DNA of 64,000 nucleotides, taken from NCBI RefSeq assembly GCF_001428045.1, contig NZ_LMSD01000001.1, positions 664,832 to 728,831 of the forward strand, read 5' to 3'. The notes beneath the pieces were generated by a model that did no database searches, was not told where the DNA came from, and saw nothing but the letters and a program-made list of their open reading frames with translations. Within the stretch, counting starts at the first letter, position 1, and each line of letters opens with the position of its first letter. This document shows positions 34,631 to 44,033 of the stretch, piece after piece. The position numbers and the translations under genes are program-made. The DNA comes from Paenibacillus sp. Soil750. Its GTDB lineage: Bacteria; Bacillota; Bacilli; Paenibacillales; NBRC-103111.

Positions 34631-36160
34631 TTGCACATGTGGACGGATTCAAAGCAGAGAGCTTGGTTCTACGGTTTTGTACTTATTGGTATGCTTGTAA
34701 ATGTATTCGCTTTATTTTCTGCTTCGAAATGGGTTGCCGTAGTTAATGTCGCTGTTTTTATCTTACTGGGTGTAGGTGCATTACTGAGTTCAAGAGCATC
34801 TGGTAAGGAGCAAGAACAAGGGGCACTCCATCACGAAGAACAATTCCGTACGTTTATTCAAGAATCCCAGGTCGTTGCGGATCGACTTGCAGCGGCAGTA
34901 GAAGAAGTCAATCGCTCTATCGGACATCTACTTCAAATTGCGGATGCTTCCATCCAAGGTGAAGAGGAATTGAAGGGGAGAAGCCAACATGCCGCTGGAC
35001 AGCTCCAAGAAGCCTTTGCTGCGATTCAGCAAGTTGCTGCAGCTGCGGATCAGATTCTGGATTCGTCGTTACATATGCATCGTGAAAGTGAACAAACCAA
35101 AGATACGGTAGTGGACGTCTGCCGCTCCTTGAATACAACAGATGAAGTAATGAACGATTTACACGTAAATAATGATACGATGCAGAAGAAAATTCAAGAT
35201 TTGACCGAGCATACATCGAAAATTGAAGAGATCAATACGTTCATAACGGAGGTCGTTGCCCAAACATCATTGCTTGCTTTGAATGCATCTATTGAAGCGG
35301 CTAGAGCCGGTGAACATGGAAGAGGCTTCTCTGTGGTAGCACAAGAGATTAAGAAGCTAGCAGCACAAAGCCATGAAGCCGTTCAGAAGTCTTCCGAGCT
35401 TCTTGCTGATATTGAGAGTGGTGTTTCTCAAGTTGTCGCCGCAGTAGCTGAAGAGAAAGCTTCTGTGACACACGGGATTGATGAGATGAAGGTGATGAAA
35501 GGCAAGATCGATACGATCTTTTCCTTGATCCTGCATGTGAACAGTCTAGTGGCAAGTACGACTAGTTCAACGAAGCACCAATCCTCTCTGGTTACAGGAA
35601 CGAGAACATCCCTAGGGGAAGTCGTTGATTTGATGAATGAGACGATGTCGAGCGTTGAGCATACACTGGACCAAATGAAGAAGCAGCGGCACGAGGTTTC
35701 AAGATTGCAGCATATTAATCAGAATTTAGATCGTTCTTCCGCTGAGCTGATCACGGCCATACAAGCAGTTGGCATGAAGAGCAAGCAGGGAACTATTCAT
35801 GTCAACATTGAAGAGATGAAGCAATTATTGAATGCGCTTGTTCGCGTACCTGACATCAAATCGTTGGTCGAAGATAAGCATGCCTCGCATTTACATGGGA
35901 TTTTGAAGAAAACAGCAGGGATAGAAGCGATATGGTCGAACCGCGGAGATGGAACCTTCATCTACTCTCAGCCAGAAGCAGGGCTAGTGAATGCAAAGGG
36001 GAGAGAATGGTGGAAGCGTGCAATGGCAGGTGAGCTCTTCATTTCGGATGAGTACGTGTCAGCTATTACGAAAAAACCATGCATTACGTTGTCGAAATCC
36101 GTTATAGATGACATGGGAACGCCAATTGGTGTCGTCGGAATTGATTTAGTGTTAAATTAA
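34631..36160 (+). CDS. Methyl-accepting chemotaxis protein with C-terminal Cache-like domain
   Basis: A 509-residue chemoreceptor. TTG 34631 lies seven bases after GGGAGGAG; ATG 34637 is an alternative. Two closely spaced membrane helices (about residues 12-55) have almost no extracellular loop. A long coiled coil follows with the conserved signalling tip ([37 protein letters not shown] in pieces). After the signalling hairpin comes a C-terminal sensor-like domain (about 400-509: [34 protein letters not shown]), resembling the second half of a Cache fold. Sensing would thus be cytoplasmic, unlike a normal receptor. The ligand is unknown. CheR/CheB genes are not nearby. Confidence 0.85.
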   Translation: MHMWTDSKQRAWFYGFVLIGMLVNVFALFSASKWVAVVNVAVFILLGVGALLSSRASGKEQEQGALHHEEQFRTFIQESQVVADRLAAAVEEVNRSIGHLLQIADASIQGEEELKGRSQHAAGQLQEAFAAIQQVAAAADQILDSSLHMHRESEQTKDTVVDVCRSLNTTDEVMNDLHVNNDTMQKKIQDLTEHTSKIEEINTFITEVVAQTSLLALNASIEAARAGEHGRGFSVVAQEIKKLAAQSHEAVQKSSELLADIESGVSQVVAAVAEEKASVTHGIDEMKVMKGKIDTIFSLILHVNSLVASTTSSTKHQSSLVTGTRTSLGEVVDLMNETMSSVEHTLDQMKKQRHEVSRLQHINQNLDRSSAELITAIQAVGMKSKQGTIHVNIEEMKQLLNALVRVPDIKSLVEDKHASHLHGILKKTAGIEAIWSNRGDGTFIYSQPEAGLVNAKGREWWKRAMAGELFISDEYVSAITKKPCITLSKSVIDDMGTPIGVVGIDLVLN

Positions 36161-36238
36161 TAGTTCTCAAACCACTCTTTTTAGTGTAAAATAAGATTAC
36201 TGTTATAAATCTTGACACGGAGAGATAGGTGATGGAAC

Positions 36239-36619
36239 ATGCTGCAAGCATTACGATCGGATGGTATGCCCTTAAGAACAACAAGGAAAGCTGCGGAGGT
36301 ACTTCCCTTCTTGGAGGCTTTTATTACGCGGAAAGAGCAGCAAGCTCGGGAAATTGAGCAGGTTGTTGAGCGATATGAAGTGAAGAGAATGAAAGAAGAA
36401 CGGGCTTATCAAACCATGTCATCTTTTCGACGCATGTTATCTGGTAAGAAGCCTGATCATCATCTTGCTGTTGAATATATTCATTATGTGAAGAAACCTA
36501 TGGAGCAGGTAAGAAAGCTCCGTGCCGAAATCGAGCAAGCTAGACAAATACTGAATGATTCTAAGCCTGGCGACGATATTACGTTCCCAGAGGAATTTGA
36601 AGACATATTCTCATCATAA
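36239..36619 (+). CDS. Coiled-coil protein of unknown function
   Basis: A 126-residue, strongly charged helical protein. AGGTGATGG lies upstream of ATG 36239; a nearby ATG at 36232 is out of frame. Residues 25-60 (FITRKEQQAREIEQVVERYEVKRMKEERA in part) and 85-110 form likely coiled coil. No membrane segment, no catalytic motif and no cysteine. It sits 78 bases after the chemoreceptor gene, perhaps in its operon. Family not recognised. Confidence 0.65.
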   Translation: MLQALRSDGMPLRTTRKAAEVLPFLEAFITRKEQQAREIEQVVERYEVKRMKEERAYQTMSSFRRMLSGKKPDHHLAVEYIHYVKKPMEQVRKLRAEIEQARQILNDSKPGDDITFPEEFEDIFSS

Positions 36620-36657
36620 AAAGAAGAGGACACTGCATGTGCGGTGTCCTCTTCTTT
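36618..36657. terminator. Bidirectional terminator between convergent genes
   Basis: AAAGAAGAGGACAC/GTGTCCTCTTCTTT stem, 14 bp, shared with the amt gene from the other strand. Confidence 0.9.
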
Positions 36658-36658
36658 A

Positions 36659-37948
36659 TTATTGGTTATTCTTCAAGTGTTGTAGGTCCAAGAATCCTTC
36701 TTCTTGGCTATATGCTGGAACCCCATGAGAGCCAACATCTAGGCCAATCAACTCTTCGTCGCGACTCACGCGTAAAGGAACGATAAGCTTAATGAGCTTT
36801 AAGAAAACCCAAGTGATGAAGAAACCCCACGCACAGACAGTGACAAGACCAAGTGCTTGAACACCTAGGAGGTGGAAGCCTCCGCCGTAGAATAATCCAG
36901 CTGTTCCTTCGCGGATCGCATCCGGCTTCGCACATAAGCCAACAGCTAGAGTGCCTATACTTCCGCTGATCCCATGTACAGGAAAAGCACCAACGGGGTC
37001 ATCAATCTGTCTAGCTTCCAGCATTTCCGTTGCGTAGACCATGGCAATTCCGCAGATCGCACCGATACAGATCGCTGCTGCATCACTGACGAATGAGCAA
37101 CCTGCAGTTATTCCGACGAGTCCGGCGAGTGCACCATTAATCACCATGGGTGGGTCCGCTTTGCGATAACGCATCATAGTAAACAGAATGCAGGCCGCAC
37201 AACCGGCTGCGGCGGATAGCATCGTGGTAACCGCGATGTGCCCGATCGATGTATTGGTAGCGCTTAACGTACTCCCAGAGTTAAACCCAAACCAACCGAA
37301 CCATAAGATAAATGCGCCTACAGAGGCTAGTGGCAAATTAGACGGGGGGACAATGTTAGCTTTACCATCGGCAGAGAATTTACCAATTCGCGGACCGATG
37401 ATTATGGCTGCGGCGAGTGCGGAGAAACCGCCAAGTCCGTGGATGACAGCTGATCCAGCGAAATCAACCATGCCCAGCTTGCCGAGCCAACCACCAACAC
37501 CCCAAACCCAATGGCCAGCAATGGGATAGATTAATCCGGTCATGGCTATCGTGTAAAGAATATAAGCGCGAAAATTGATGCGTTCTGCTACAGCTCCGGA
37601 TACAATTGAAATGACGGCGATAACAAAAGCACATTGGAATAACCAATAGGTATCATGTGAGATTGTCAACGCGATGTGTGATAAATCTCCGCCCATAAAG
37701 AAGCCAGTTGTACCTAGAATGCCTCCGATGTCTTTACCGTACATAAGTGCAAATCCAAAGAAGTAAAAAATAAGCGCACCGAATGAGATATCGACAAATA
37801 CTTTCATGATAATACTTACGGCATTCTTTTGTCTGACAAACCCTGCTTCTAGTAAGGCGAAGCCGCCTTCCATTAATAAAATCATGGCAGCAGTCAATAC
37901 GACCCAAATTGTGTCCAGGCCAGAAGTAAGTTGTTGGATTTGATCCAT
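36659..37948 (-). CDS. amt: Ammonium transporter, Amt/MEP family
   Basis: A 429-residue membrane protein with about eleven helices and typical segments LMEGGFALLEAGFVRQKNAVSIIMK, GGFSALAAAIIIGPRIGKF and FPVHGISGSIGTLAVG. It conducts ammonia derived from ammonium into the cell under nitrogen limitation. Unlike B. subtilis nrgAB and many amtB-glnK pairs, no PII gene is adjacent. Its promoter carries a GlnR/TnrA-like box centred near -52, the usual position for activation. It is monocistronic and convergent with the coiled-coil gene. Confidence 0.94.
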   Translation of the reverse strand: MDQIQQLTSGLDTIWVVLTAAMILLMEGGFALLEAGFVRQKNAVSIIMKVFVDISFGALIFYFFGFALMYGKDIGGILGTTGFFMGGDLSHIALTISHDTYWLFQCAFVIAVISIVSGAVAERINFRAYILYTIAMTGLIYPIAGHWVWGVGGWLGKLGMVDFAGSAVIHGLGGFSALAAAIIIGPRIGKFSADGKANIVPPSNLPLASVGAFILWFGWFGFNSGSTLSATNTSIGHIAVTTMLSAAAGCAACILFTMMRYRKADPPMVINGALAGLVGITAGCSFVSDAAAICIGAICGIAMVYATEMLEARQIDDPVGAFPVHGISGSIGTLAVGLCAKPDAIREGTAGLFYGGGFHLLGVQALGLVTVCAWGFFITWVFLKLIKLIVPLRVSRDEELIGLDVGSHGVPAYSQEEGFLDLQHLKNNQ

Positions 37949-37988
37949 TCCTGTAATCTCTCCTTATAATACTTGCGTTCTCAGCCCA

Positions 37989-38018
37989 ATTATACGGTTC
38001 TGATGATAAGCATGTCAA
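37989..38018 (-). promoter_or_regulatory. SigA promoter of amt
   Basis: On the minus strand TTGACA (38018-38013), 18-base spacer, TATAAT (37994-37989). Confidence 0.8.
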
Positions 38019-38025
38019 CGGAATG

Positions 38026-38042
38026 CGTAAGAATACATAACA
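38026..38042 (-). promoter_or_regulatory. GlnR/TnrA-like box upstream of amt
   Basis: Minus strand TGTTATGTATTCTTACG matches TGTNAN7TNACA at nine of ten defined positions. It is centred about 52 bases upstream of the inferred transcription start and is closely similar to the glnA box at 48388. Confidence 0.65.
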
Positions 38043-38219
38043 TCTCCAGTGAAATGTTCGTCTTATACGACATCCATGTTAGGTTTTCTTATAGGGGCTT
38101 TTGAAATATCGGTCTTGAGGCGGAGATCGCCTTCAATCTAACGTCTCTTTTCATTCCACCTTGTATCTTATAAACTAGAGTTATCTTAACAACGCTTTAC
38201 ACAAATGGAGGAAGAAAGT

Positions 38220-39290
38220 ATGAATCCGCATATGTTTCAAAGAATGATTTGGGGGCTAGTACTCGTATCCGCGGGAACACTCTTTTTACTAAATCAATTA
38301 GGAATTATTCAAATTGATATCGGTTATTTAGTGTCTACGTATTGGCCTGCGATTCTGATTTTTTATGGGCTCATCGGCTTTGTCTCACAGCGAAAGTATC
38401 ATTGGGGTGGATCCATAGGCAGCTTGATGATGTGCGGCGTAGGAACCATATTTCTCTTGAAAAATCTAAATGTAACCGACCTTTCTATTGGAGAAATGTT
38501 TAAATTTCTTGCGCCGGTTGCTTTAATACTTTTTGGTTTAAATGTGATTTTTAAACCGGGTAAGAAAGAGTCGCCGGAGTGGCCTTCCATTAAGAAAGCG
38601 AAAGATGAAGAAAGACAAGCTCGGCGAGAAGCGAATCGAGCACGACATTCCCACTATAAGAAACAATGGGAGTCGGGAAATTGGAACGTGTCTGGCGATC
38701 TTTCCAACAATTCGAAAGAACACATGGATCATACTTCAGCGAGTAACATGAAACATGGCCTTACTGCTGAAGAAAAGGAAGTGCTGAAGGATATCCACGG
38801 CACGTATCCAAAGGACGAGGAGCATGGAGAATGGACAGACTCCCAACACAAACACAAACAACAACACCATCACAAATATGATGGCTTCGTTCATAATTTT
38901 GATTCAGGTAATGTTCTACACCGTCATGGCTTTATTGGCGATGTTCACCTCGGCCAAGAGGCTTGGGAATTAAAACCTATTCAGATCTCTCACTTTATTG
39001 GCGATTCGGTTATCGATCTTACGCGTGCGTCAATTCCACGTGGCGAAACAACGATTCATGTTACGGCATTTATTGGCGATGTGAAGATTTTCATCCCGAA
39101 CGATATGGATGTTGAGGTTCGTGTCATGGCAAGCTCCTTTATTGGAGATATGAAGGTTCTTGATCGGCGTGAAAGTGGTTTTCTGCGCAACATCAGAACG
39201 CAAACCTCACATTATGAAGAAGCGGAACATAAAATTGTCGTAACAACAAGTATGTTTATTGGCGATATTACTATTAAAAAGATAGGTTAA
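38220..39290 (+). CDS. liaF: LiaF-like negative regulator of the cell-envelope stress system
   Basis: A 356-residue membrane protein. ATG 38220 is chosen (GGAGGAAG at 38207-38214). About four helices in the first 110 residues are followed by a charged, histidine-rich linker (HKHKQQHHHKYDG) and the C-terminal LiaF domain with its repeated FIGD motif (HGFIGDVHLG, HFIGDSVIDL, AFIGDVKIF, SFIGDMKVL, MFIGDITIKK). LiaF keeps LiaS inactive in the absence of cell-wall antibiotics. First gene of liaFSR; the typical liaIH targets are not adjacent. Confidence 0.92.
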   Translation: MNPHMFQRMIWGLVLVSAGTLFLLNQLGIIQIDIGYLVSTYWPAILIFYGLIGFVSQRKYHWGGSIGSLMMCGVGTIFLLKNLNVTDLSIGEMFKFLAPVALILFGLNVIFKPGKKESPEWPSIKKAKDEERQARREANRARHSHYKKQWESGNWNVSGDLSNNSKEHMDHTSASNMKHGLTAEEKEVLKDIHGTYPKDEEHGEWTDSQHKHKQQHHHKYDGFVHNFDSGNVLHRHGFIGDVHLGQEAWELKPIQISHFIGDSVIDLTRASIPRGETTIHVTAFIGDVKIFIPNDMDVEVRVMASSFIGDMKVLDRRESGFLRNIRTQTSHYEEAEHKIVVTTSMFIGDITIKKIG

Positions 39291-39299
39291 GGATGGAGC

Positions 39300-40340
39300 A
39301 TGTACAAATTGCGAATGTTCAATATGAAGTGGCAGCTGCTGAATTACTTTCTAATCTCGAGCGTAGTAACGGTTTCAGGTATTTATATCGTACTTGAATA
39401 TTACGAGAAAGAACTGAGTTCTTGGGAGTTCCGTTTGTGGTTCGCTTTCGCGATTCTTGTAGTGAGCTTGTCCGTAGGTTTCATTGCAACCAGAAGATGG
39501 CAGCGCAAGGTAGACGAGCTTCACGTCGCAATGCTGGAATTGTCAAAAGGGAATTTCTCTGTTCGAATTGATATGGAGCCAGTAGAGCCTTTCTTATACT
39601 TGTATGATGCTTTTAACAGCATGGCAACTTCGATTGAAGAACGCGTGCAGCTGATGCAAAAGCTAGGGGAAGCCGAAGCCATTCGGGATCAGGAGCTGAC
39701 AGAGAGTGCTGTGATGGAAGAAAGACGCAGGCTTGCAAGAGATCTTCATGATACAGTGAGCCAAGAGCTATTCGCGATCCATATGTCGGCTTCCTCACTT
39801 CCCAAAATATTAGAAAGAAACCCAGCGGCTGCACCATCGCTAATGAACCAGCTCATTGAGATGTCCCATCATGCTCAGAAGCAGATGCGTGGCCTCATTT
39901 CACAACTACGACCCATTGAATTAAAAGATATGAGCCTACAAGAAGCCTTGGAGAAATGGTTCCCGGAATATTGCCGGACCCATGAACTTCAGGGTCAACT
40001 TGATGTTTCACTGCCTGAAATTATTTCTGAGGCGATTGAACATCAGTTTTTCCTCATTATCCAAGAAGGACTTGCGAATGTCATTAAACATGCCTCGGCC
40101 AAACAGGTTCGATTGGCAATCTACGAAAGAGAACATCAATATGTGCTGCAATTGCAGGACGATGGTCAAGGGTTTGAACGAAGAGATATTCCTTCTGCTT
40201 CCCACGGCCTGTCAACCATGAGAGAACGAGCGCAAAAGCTAGGCGGAGAAGTGGAGATTGATAGTAAATTAGGCTCAGGAACTCGCGTGCGCGTTCGTAT
40301 TCCGCGATTTTCAGGGCATTCTGGGGGAAAACAAGAATGA
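39300..40340 (+). CDS. liaS: LiaS-like sensor histidine kinase
   Basis: A 346-residue kinase with two membrane helices (about 13-32 and 43-63), a very short extracellular loop, HAMP, then a HisKA_3 dimerisation domain with His150 in ARDLHDTVSQELFAIHM, and an ATPase domain (QEGLANVIKHA, DDGQGFERRD, HGLSTMRERAQKLGG). This intramembrane-sensing form is typical of LiaS and VraS. It is nine bases after liaF and overlaps liaR by four (ATGA). Confidence 0.94.
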   Translation: MYKLRMFNMKWQLLNYFLISSVVTVSGIYIVLEYYEKELSSWEFRLWFAFAILVVSLSVGFIATRRWQRKVDELHVAMLELSKGNFSVRIDMEPVEPFLYLYDAFNSMATSIEERVQLMQKLGEAEAIRDQELTESAVMEERRRLARDLHDTVSQELFAIHMSASSLPKILERNPAAAPSLMNQLIEMSHHAQKQMRGLISQLRPIELKDMSLQEALEKWFPEYCRTHELQGQLDVSLPEIISEAIEHQFFLIIQEGLANVIKHASAKQVRLAIYEREHQYVLQLQDDGQGFERRDIPSASHGLSTMRERAQKLGGEVEIDSKLGSGTRVRVRIPRFSGHSGGKQE

Positions 40341-40987
40341 ATCCGAACATTAAAGTAATGATTGTGGACGATCACGACATGGTACGAGTGGGATTGCGTA
40401 CTTACATTTCATTGGAGCCTGGTTTAGAAGTAGTGGGGGAAGCGTCAAATGGTCAATCTGCTTTTGATCAGTTGAAGGAAGAAAGCCTTCCATCACTGCC
40501 AGATGTCATTTTAATGGATTTAACGATGCCCGTGTTGGATGGGATTGGTGCTACGAAGCTAATTTGTGATGAGTTTCCACAGATAAAAGTAATTATGCTG
40601 ACCTCCTTTCTGGAGGAAGCCAAGGTGCTGGAAGCTGTTGAATCCGGAGCTATCAGCTATATGTTGAAGACGGTTTCTTCCGATCAGTTGATTCATGCGA
40701 TTCAGAGTGCCTACCGCGGCATGCCAGTCATGAATACTGAAGTGTCGCAAGCCTTGACTAGAGGTATTAGACAGCGGAGTGAATTACCGGAACAGGAGGG
40801 GCTAACAGCTCGGGAACGTGAAGTGCTCCTCTTAATTGCCGAAGGAAAAAGTAATAAGGATATTTCCGAAGAGCTTTTTATTAGTATCAAAACAGTTAAA
40901 ACACACGTCAGCAACTTGTTGATGAAGTGTGAGCTTGACGATCGGACACAATTAGCGATATTCGCGCATCGAAAAGGATGGGTTTAA
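40337..40987 (+). CDS. liaR: LiaR-like response regulator, NarL family
   Basis: A 216-residue regulator: receiver domain with VDDHD and phospho-acceptor Asp61 in LMDLTMPVLDG, then a LuxR-type helix-turn-helix (LTAREREVLLLIAEGKSNKDISEELFISIKTVKTHVSNL in pieces). Translationally coupled to liaS. Expected to activate envelope-stress genes after exposure to lipid II-cycle inhibitors. Confidence 0.94.
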   Translation: MNPNIKVMIVDDHDMVRVGLRTYISLEPGLEVVGEASNGQSAFDQLKEESLPSLPDVILMDLTMPVLDGIGATKLICDEFPQIKVIMLTSFLEEAKVLEAVESGAISYMLKTVSSDQLIHAIQSAYRGMPVMNTEVSQALTRGIRQRSELPEQEGLTAREREVLLLIAEGKSNKDISEELFISIKTVKTHVSNLLMKCELDDRTQLAIFAHRKGWV

Positions 40988-41089
40988 CAGCACGAACAAA
41001 TTGAGGGACTATCGCACATAAAAATGTCAATTTGGCACATTCTATGCGTAAGTAAAATAATATGAGCGCTTAAGGAGTGTCCAATCGCT

Positions 41090-41503
41090 ATGAAACCACT
41101 AACTTCCTCACTGGAGCAGGTACAGGAAACATTTGATAAGGTGCGTGCCCAGCTAGAACAATTTGATTTTAACTTAGGTGGCGGTTGGGATTATGACCAT
41201 GGCTACTTCGATCGTTCGCTGGATGAGGCGAATAAAGTTTGGTTACGAATTCCCGTTCAAGTCGTCACGGGCAGAATTGAAGGCGATGTGGAAGCGACGG
41301 ATGCCGTCGTTGAGGTCGGTACTCCTTTTGTTCTGAAACATGTCTATAATGAAGGATTGGATCCTGAAGCTGACGTGGAGACAGCGGGAGCTTTGATCGA
41401 TCAGTTCCAAACACCGCTGGATTCGGATGCTGGGATTGAGGATAAATGGGTAAAAGAAGCTGCAAACGTATTAAAATCAGTTGAAAAAGCATGGATTCAT
41501 TAA
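41090..41503 (+). CDS. YugN-like family protein
   Basis: A 137-residue soluble protein. It resembles the YugN-like family of bacilli, with GGWDYDHGYFDRSLDEANKVWLRIPVQVVTGRIEG in the first half and an acidic tail. ATG 41090 follows GGAGTG. Function is unknown in all members. Monocistronic; the preceding lia operon ends 102 bases upstream. Confidence 0.75.
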   Translation: MKPLTSSLEQVQETFDKVRAQLEQFDFNLGGGWDYDHGYFDRSLDEANKVWLRIPVQVVTGRIEGDVEATDAVVEVGTPFVLKHVYNEGLDPEADVETAGALIDQFQTPLDSDAGIEDKWVKEAANVLKSVEKAWIH

Positions 41504-41641
41504 TTTATGTCCTATTTTTACCTCCATTTTATTGATTTTTAATATTCGTTTAAGGTTGTGAGTGCATGATAGACACATAGAGAACAACAAGATCCTTCAG
41601 AAGAACATGCACTTATAACTTTAATTATGGAGGTAAGACCC

Positions 41642-43228
41642 ATGGATGAAAATAAAAAAGACTACAGCGACTTTTTCAAGCCGCAGAATAATGATAACAA
41701 CGAGCAGGAGCAATCCCGCAGTAATGATGGGCAAGAGCCTAACAAAGAAAGACCTTCCTACTATTACTCCTATGGGCCTTACAAATCTGCTTTTAATGAA
41801 GAAAGTGAAGGTCAATCCTTAACAACGTCTTCTACAAGTTCGGAAGGTACTTCGAATGTAGAAGTAACACCGCCTAAGACGTTACGTCCTTTCAGCTTTG
41901 GTTCAGAGAATACTCCTCAAGGTCCAGCGGCGTGGGATCCTAATGCGAAGAAGCGTTCTTCCGTAAAAAGTGTCTTTGCAGCATTCATGGCAGGAGCGCT
42001 CGTTGTCAGCGCGTTGATGTTTACAGCGGACAAAACGAACTTGTTTTCAGGTAACCAACCACTAGCTTCTGGTTCAAGTTCAGCAACAACCGTGGCAAGC
42101 AGCTCGAATAGTAATGGCGGTGAAGTGAAGAATGCTGCTCTTGATGTTGTTCGCCCGGGTAATATTGCCGCGATCGCTCAAAATGCAGGTCCTGCCATCG
42201 TAAAGGTTGAATCACTCGTTAAGCCGAAGACAACGAGTCGCAGCAATGGAGGAAACTCACTGTTCGATGATCCATTCTTCCGTCAGTTCTTTGGTGATAA
42301 TGGTGGTGGTCAAACGACACCTAAGAGTGGTCAAAATGACACGGGGAACGGACAGTTGCAACCTGCTGGTATGGGAACTGGCTTTATTTTCGAAAAGACA
42401 GGATATATCCTGACAAATGAGCATGTGGTTGACGGTGCTGATGAAATTCAAATTACCGTAGAAGGCTATGATAAGCCTTTTAAAGCGAAATTGCTGGGTA
42501 ACAGCTATGATTTAGATTTGGCCGTACTCAAAATTGAGGGCGAGAAAGATTTCCCGATCCTTCCTCTTGGTAAAGCGGATGACGTAAACGTAGGTGATTG
42601 GGTTGTTGCGATTGGTAACCCTTACGGATTCGACCACACAGTAACCGTTGGTGTACTTAGTGCGAAAGAACGTCCAATTAGTATCCCTGATGAGAAAGGG
42701 ACGCGTGAGTATAAACATTTGCTACAAACAGATGCTTCCATTAACCCTGGTAACTCTGGTGGTCCTCTCTTGAACCTTAACGGTGAAGTTATTGGGATAA
42801 ACACAGCGGTAAGTTCACAAGCGCAAGGGATTGGTTTTGCGATTCCGACTAGCACAATTTCTTCTGTACTAGATAACTTGAAGAATAATGTTACGATTCC
42901 GAAAGAGCCTGTTCCTTACCTTGGTGTTGGTCTGCAAGATATCGGTCAAGATTGGGTGAGTGAATTGAAGCTTCCTAACACAGATGGCGCTTTGGTTGGA
43001 AGTGTTCAACGTAAGAGCCCCGCATTCACAGCAGGCTTGCGTCAATATGATGTGATCGTTGATTTGAATGGCACCAAAATCAAGAACTCACAAGAGTTGA
43101 TTACGAAGGTTCAAGGAACGAAAGTTGGCGACAAAGTAACGCTGGGCATTATTCGTGATGGCAAGCGTACAGAAGTCCCAGTTACGGTAGGAGACAAAAA
43201 TACACTTGCTGAGACACCAGCTCAGTAA
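41642..43228 (+). CDS. htrA: HtrA/DegP-type membrane serine protease
   Basis: A 528-residue protease. ATG 41642 with GGAGGT upstream. A hydrophilic cytoplasmic N-terminus of about 110 residues precedes one membrane helix (SVFAAFMAGALVVSALMF). The extracellular trypsin-like domain has catalytic His261 (LTNEHVVDG), Asp292 (DLDLAVLKI) and Ser372 (NPGNSGGPLLNL), then one PDZ domain (about 430-525: YLGVGLQDI, AFTAGLRQYDVIVDLNGTKI). It degrades misfolded exported proteins. A two-component system starts 114 bases downstream, which recalls the CssRS-HtrA link in Bacillus. Confidence 0.95.
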   Translation: MDENKKDYSDFFKPQNNDNNEQEQSRSNDGQEPNKERPSYYYSYGPYKSAFNEESEGQSLTTSSTSSEGTSNVEVTPPKTLRPFSFGSENTPQGPAAWDPNAKKRSSVKSVFAAFMAGALVVSALMFTADKTNLFSGNQPLASGSSSATTVASSSNSNGGEVKNAALDVVRPGNIAAIAQNAGPAIVKVESLVKPKTTSRSNGGNSLFDDPFFRQFFGDNGGGQTTPKSGQNDTGNGQLQPAGMGTGFIFEKTGYILTNEHVVDGADEIQITVEGYDKPFKAKLLGNSYDLDLAVLKIEGEKDFPILPLGKADDVNVGDWVVAIGNPYGFDHTVTVGVLSAKERPISIPDEKGTREYKHLLQTDASINPGNSGGPLLNLNGEVIGINTAVSSQAQGIGFAIPTSTISSVLDNLKNNVTIPKEPVPYLGVGLQDIGQDWVSELKLPNTDGALVGSVQRKSPAFTAGLRQYDVIVDLNGTKIKNSQELITKVQGTKVGDKVTLGIIRDGKRTEVPVTVGDKNTLAETPAQ

Positions 43229-43249
43229 GCTCCAAGCACATAATTGAAG

Positions 43250-43294
43250 GAAGTAGAGTCCGCGGCCTCAAGCTTGCAGGCTCTGCTTCTTTTT
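43250..43294 (+). terminator. Intrinsic terminator of htrA
   Basis: GAAGTAGAG/CTCTGCTTC arms (one wobble pair) with inner CC/GG and AAGCTT loop, then T-run. Confidence 0.75.
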
Positions 43295-43342
43295 GCTAGG
43301 CGGTAATTTTGCTACAATAGAGTGTAGAATGGGGGCGGACCA

Positions 43343-44032
43343 ATGAGAGAGAATATTATGGTTATTGATGATGATGAGAAAATCACTTCCATGCTGAGAC
43401 GTGGACTAGCATTTGAGGGCTATTTGGTTACGACGGCAGCTAACGGTTTAGAAGGTCTCAAGCAAATGTTGGTGACAGAACCGCAGCTAATTATTTTGGA
43501 CGTCATGATGCCGCACATCGATGGGTGGGAAGTTGTTCGTCGAATTCGTGAAAGCGGCAGCGAAGTGCCGATTCTCATGCTGACTGCTAAGGACGATATT
43601 AGTGATCGTGTCAAAGGTTTGGATTTGGGTGCTGATGATTATTTGGTCAAGCCCTTTGCTTTGGAAGAGCTGCTTGCGAGAGTGCGAGTATTACTACGTC
43701 GAAGAACGGAACGACCGGAACAGATGAACAATCGGCTCAGCTTTGAAGATGCAGTACTGGATTTAGATACACGGGAGGTTTTCCGTGGCGAGAAACTGAT
43801 TGAATTAACGACGAAAGAGTTCGATTTATTGCATCTCTTTATGCAGAATCCGAAGCGAGTGCTGTCGAGGGATATTATCATGGAAAAGATTTGGGGTTAC
43901 GATTACAGCGGTGAGTCCAATGTCTTAGAGGTTTACATAGCTTTGTTACGCCAGAAAACTGAAGAATTTGGCCATAAGCGTTTGATTCAAACGGTCCGAG
44001 GAGCAGGCTATGTATTGAGAGGGGAAAATTAA
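43343..44032 (+). CDS. OmpR-family response regulator
   Basis: A 229-residue regulator with receiver domain (IDDDEK, Asp53 in LDVMMPHIDGWEV, KPFALEEL) and winged-helix DNA-binding domain (TTKEFDLLHLFMQNPKRVLSRD, TVRGAGYVLR). GGGGGCGG precedes ATG 43343. One base separates it from the partner kinase. It lies next to htrA, so control of secretion stress is plausible, but the sequence alone does not distinguish CssR from other family members. Confidence 0.92.
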   Translation: MRENIMVIDDDEKITSMLRRGLAFEGYLVTTAANGLEGLKQMLVTEPQLIILDVMMPHIDGWEVVRRIRESGSEVPILMLTAKDDISDRVKGLDLGADDYLVKPFALEELLARVRVLLRRRTERPEQMNNRLSFEDAVLDLDTREVFRGEKLIELTTKEFDLLHLFMQNPKRVLSRDIIMEKIWGYDYSGESNVLEVYIALLRQKTEEFGHKRLIQTVRGAGYVLRGEN

Positions 44033-44033
44033 G

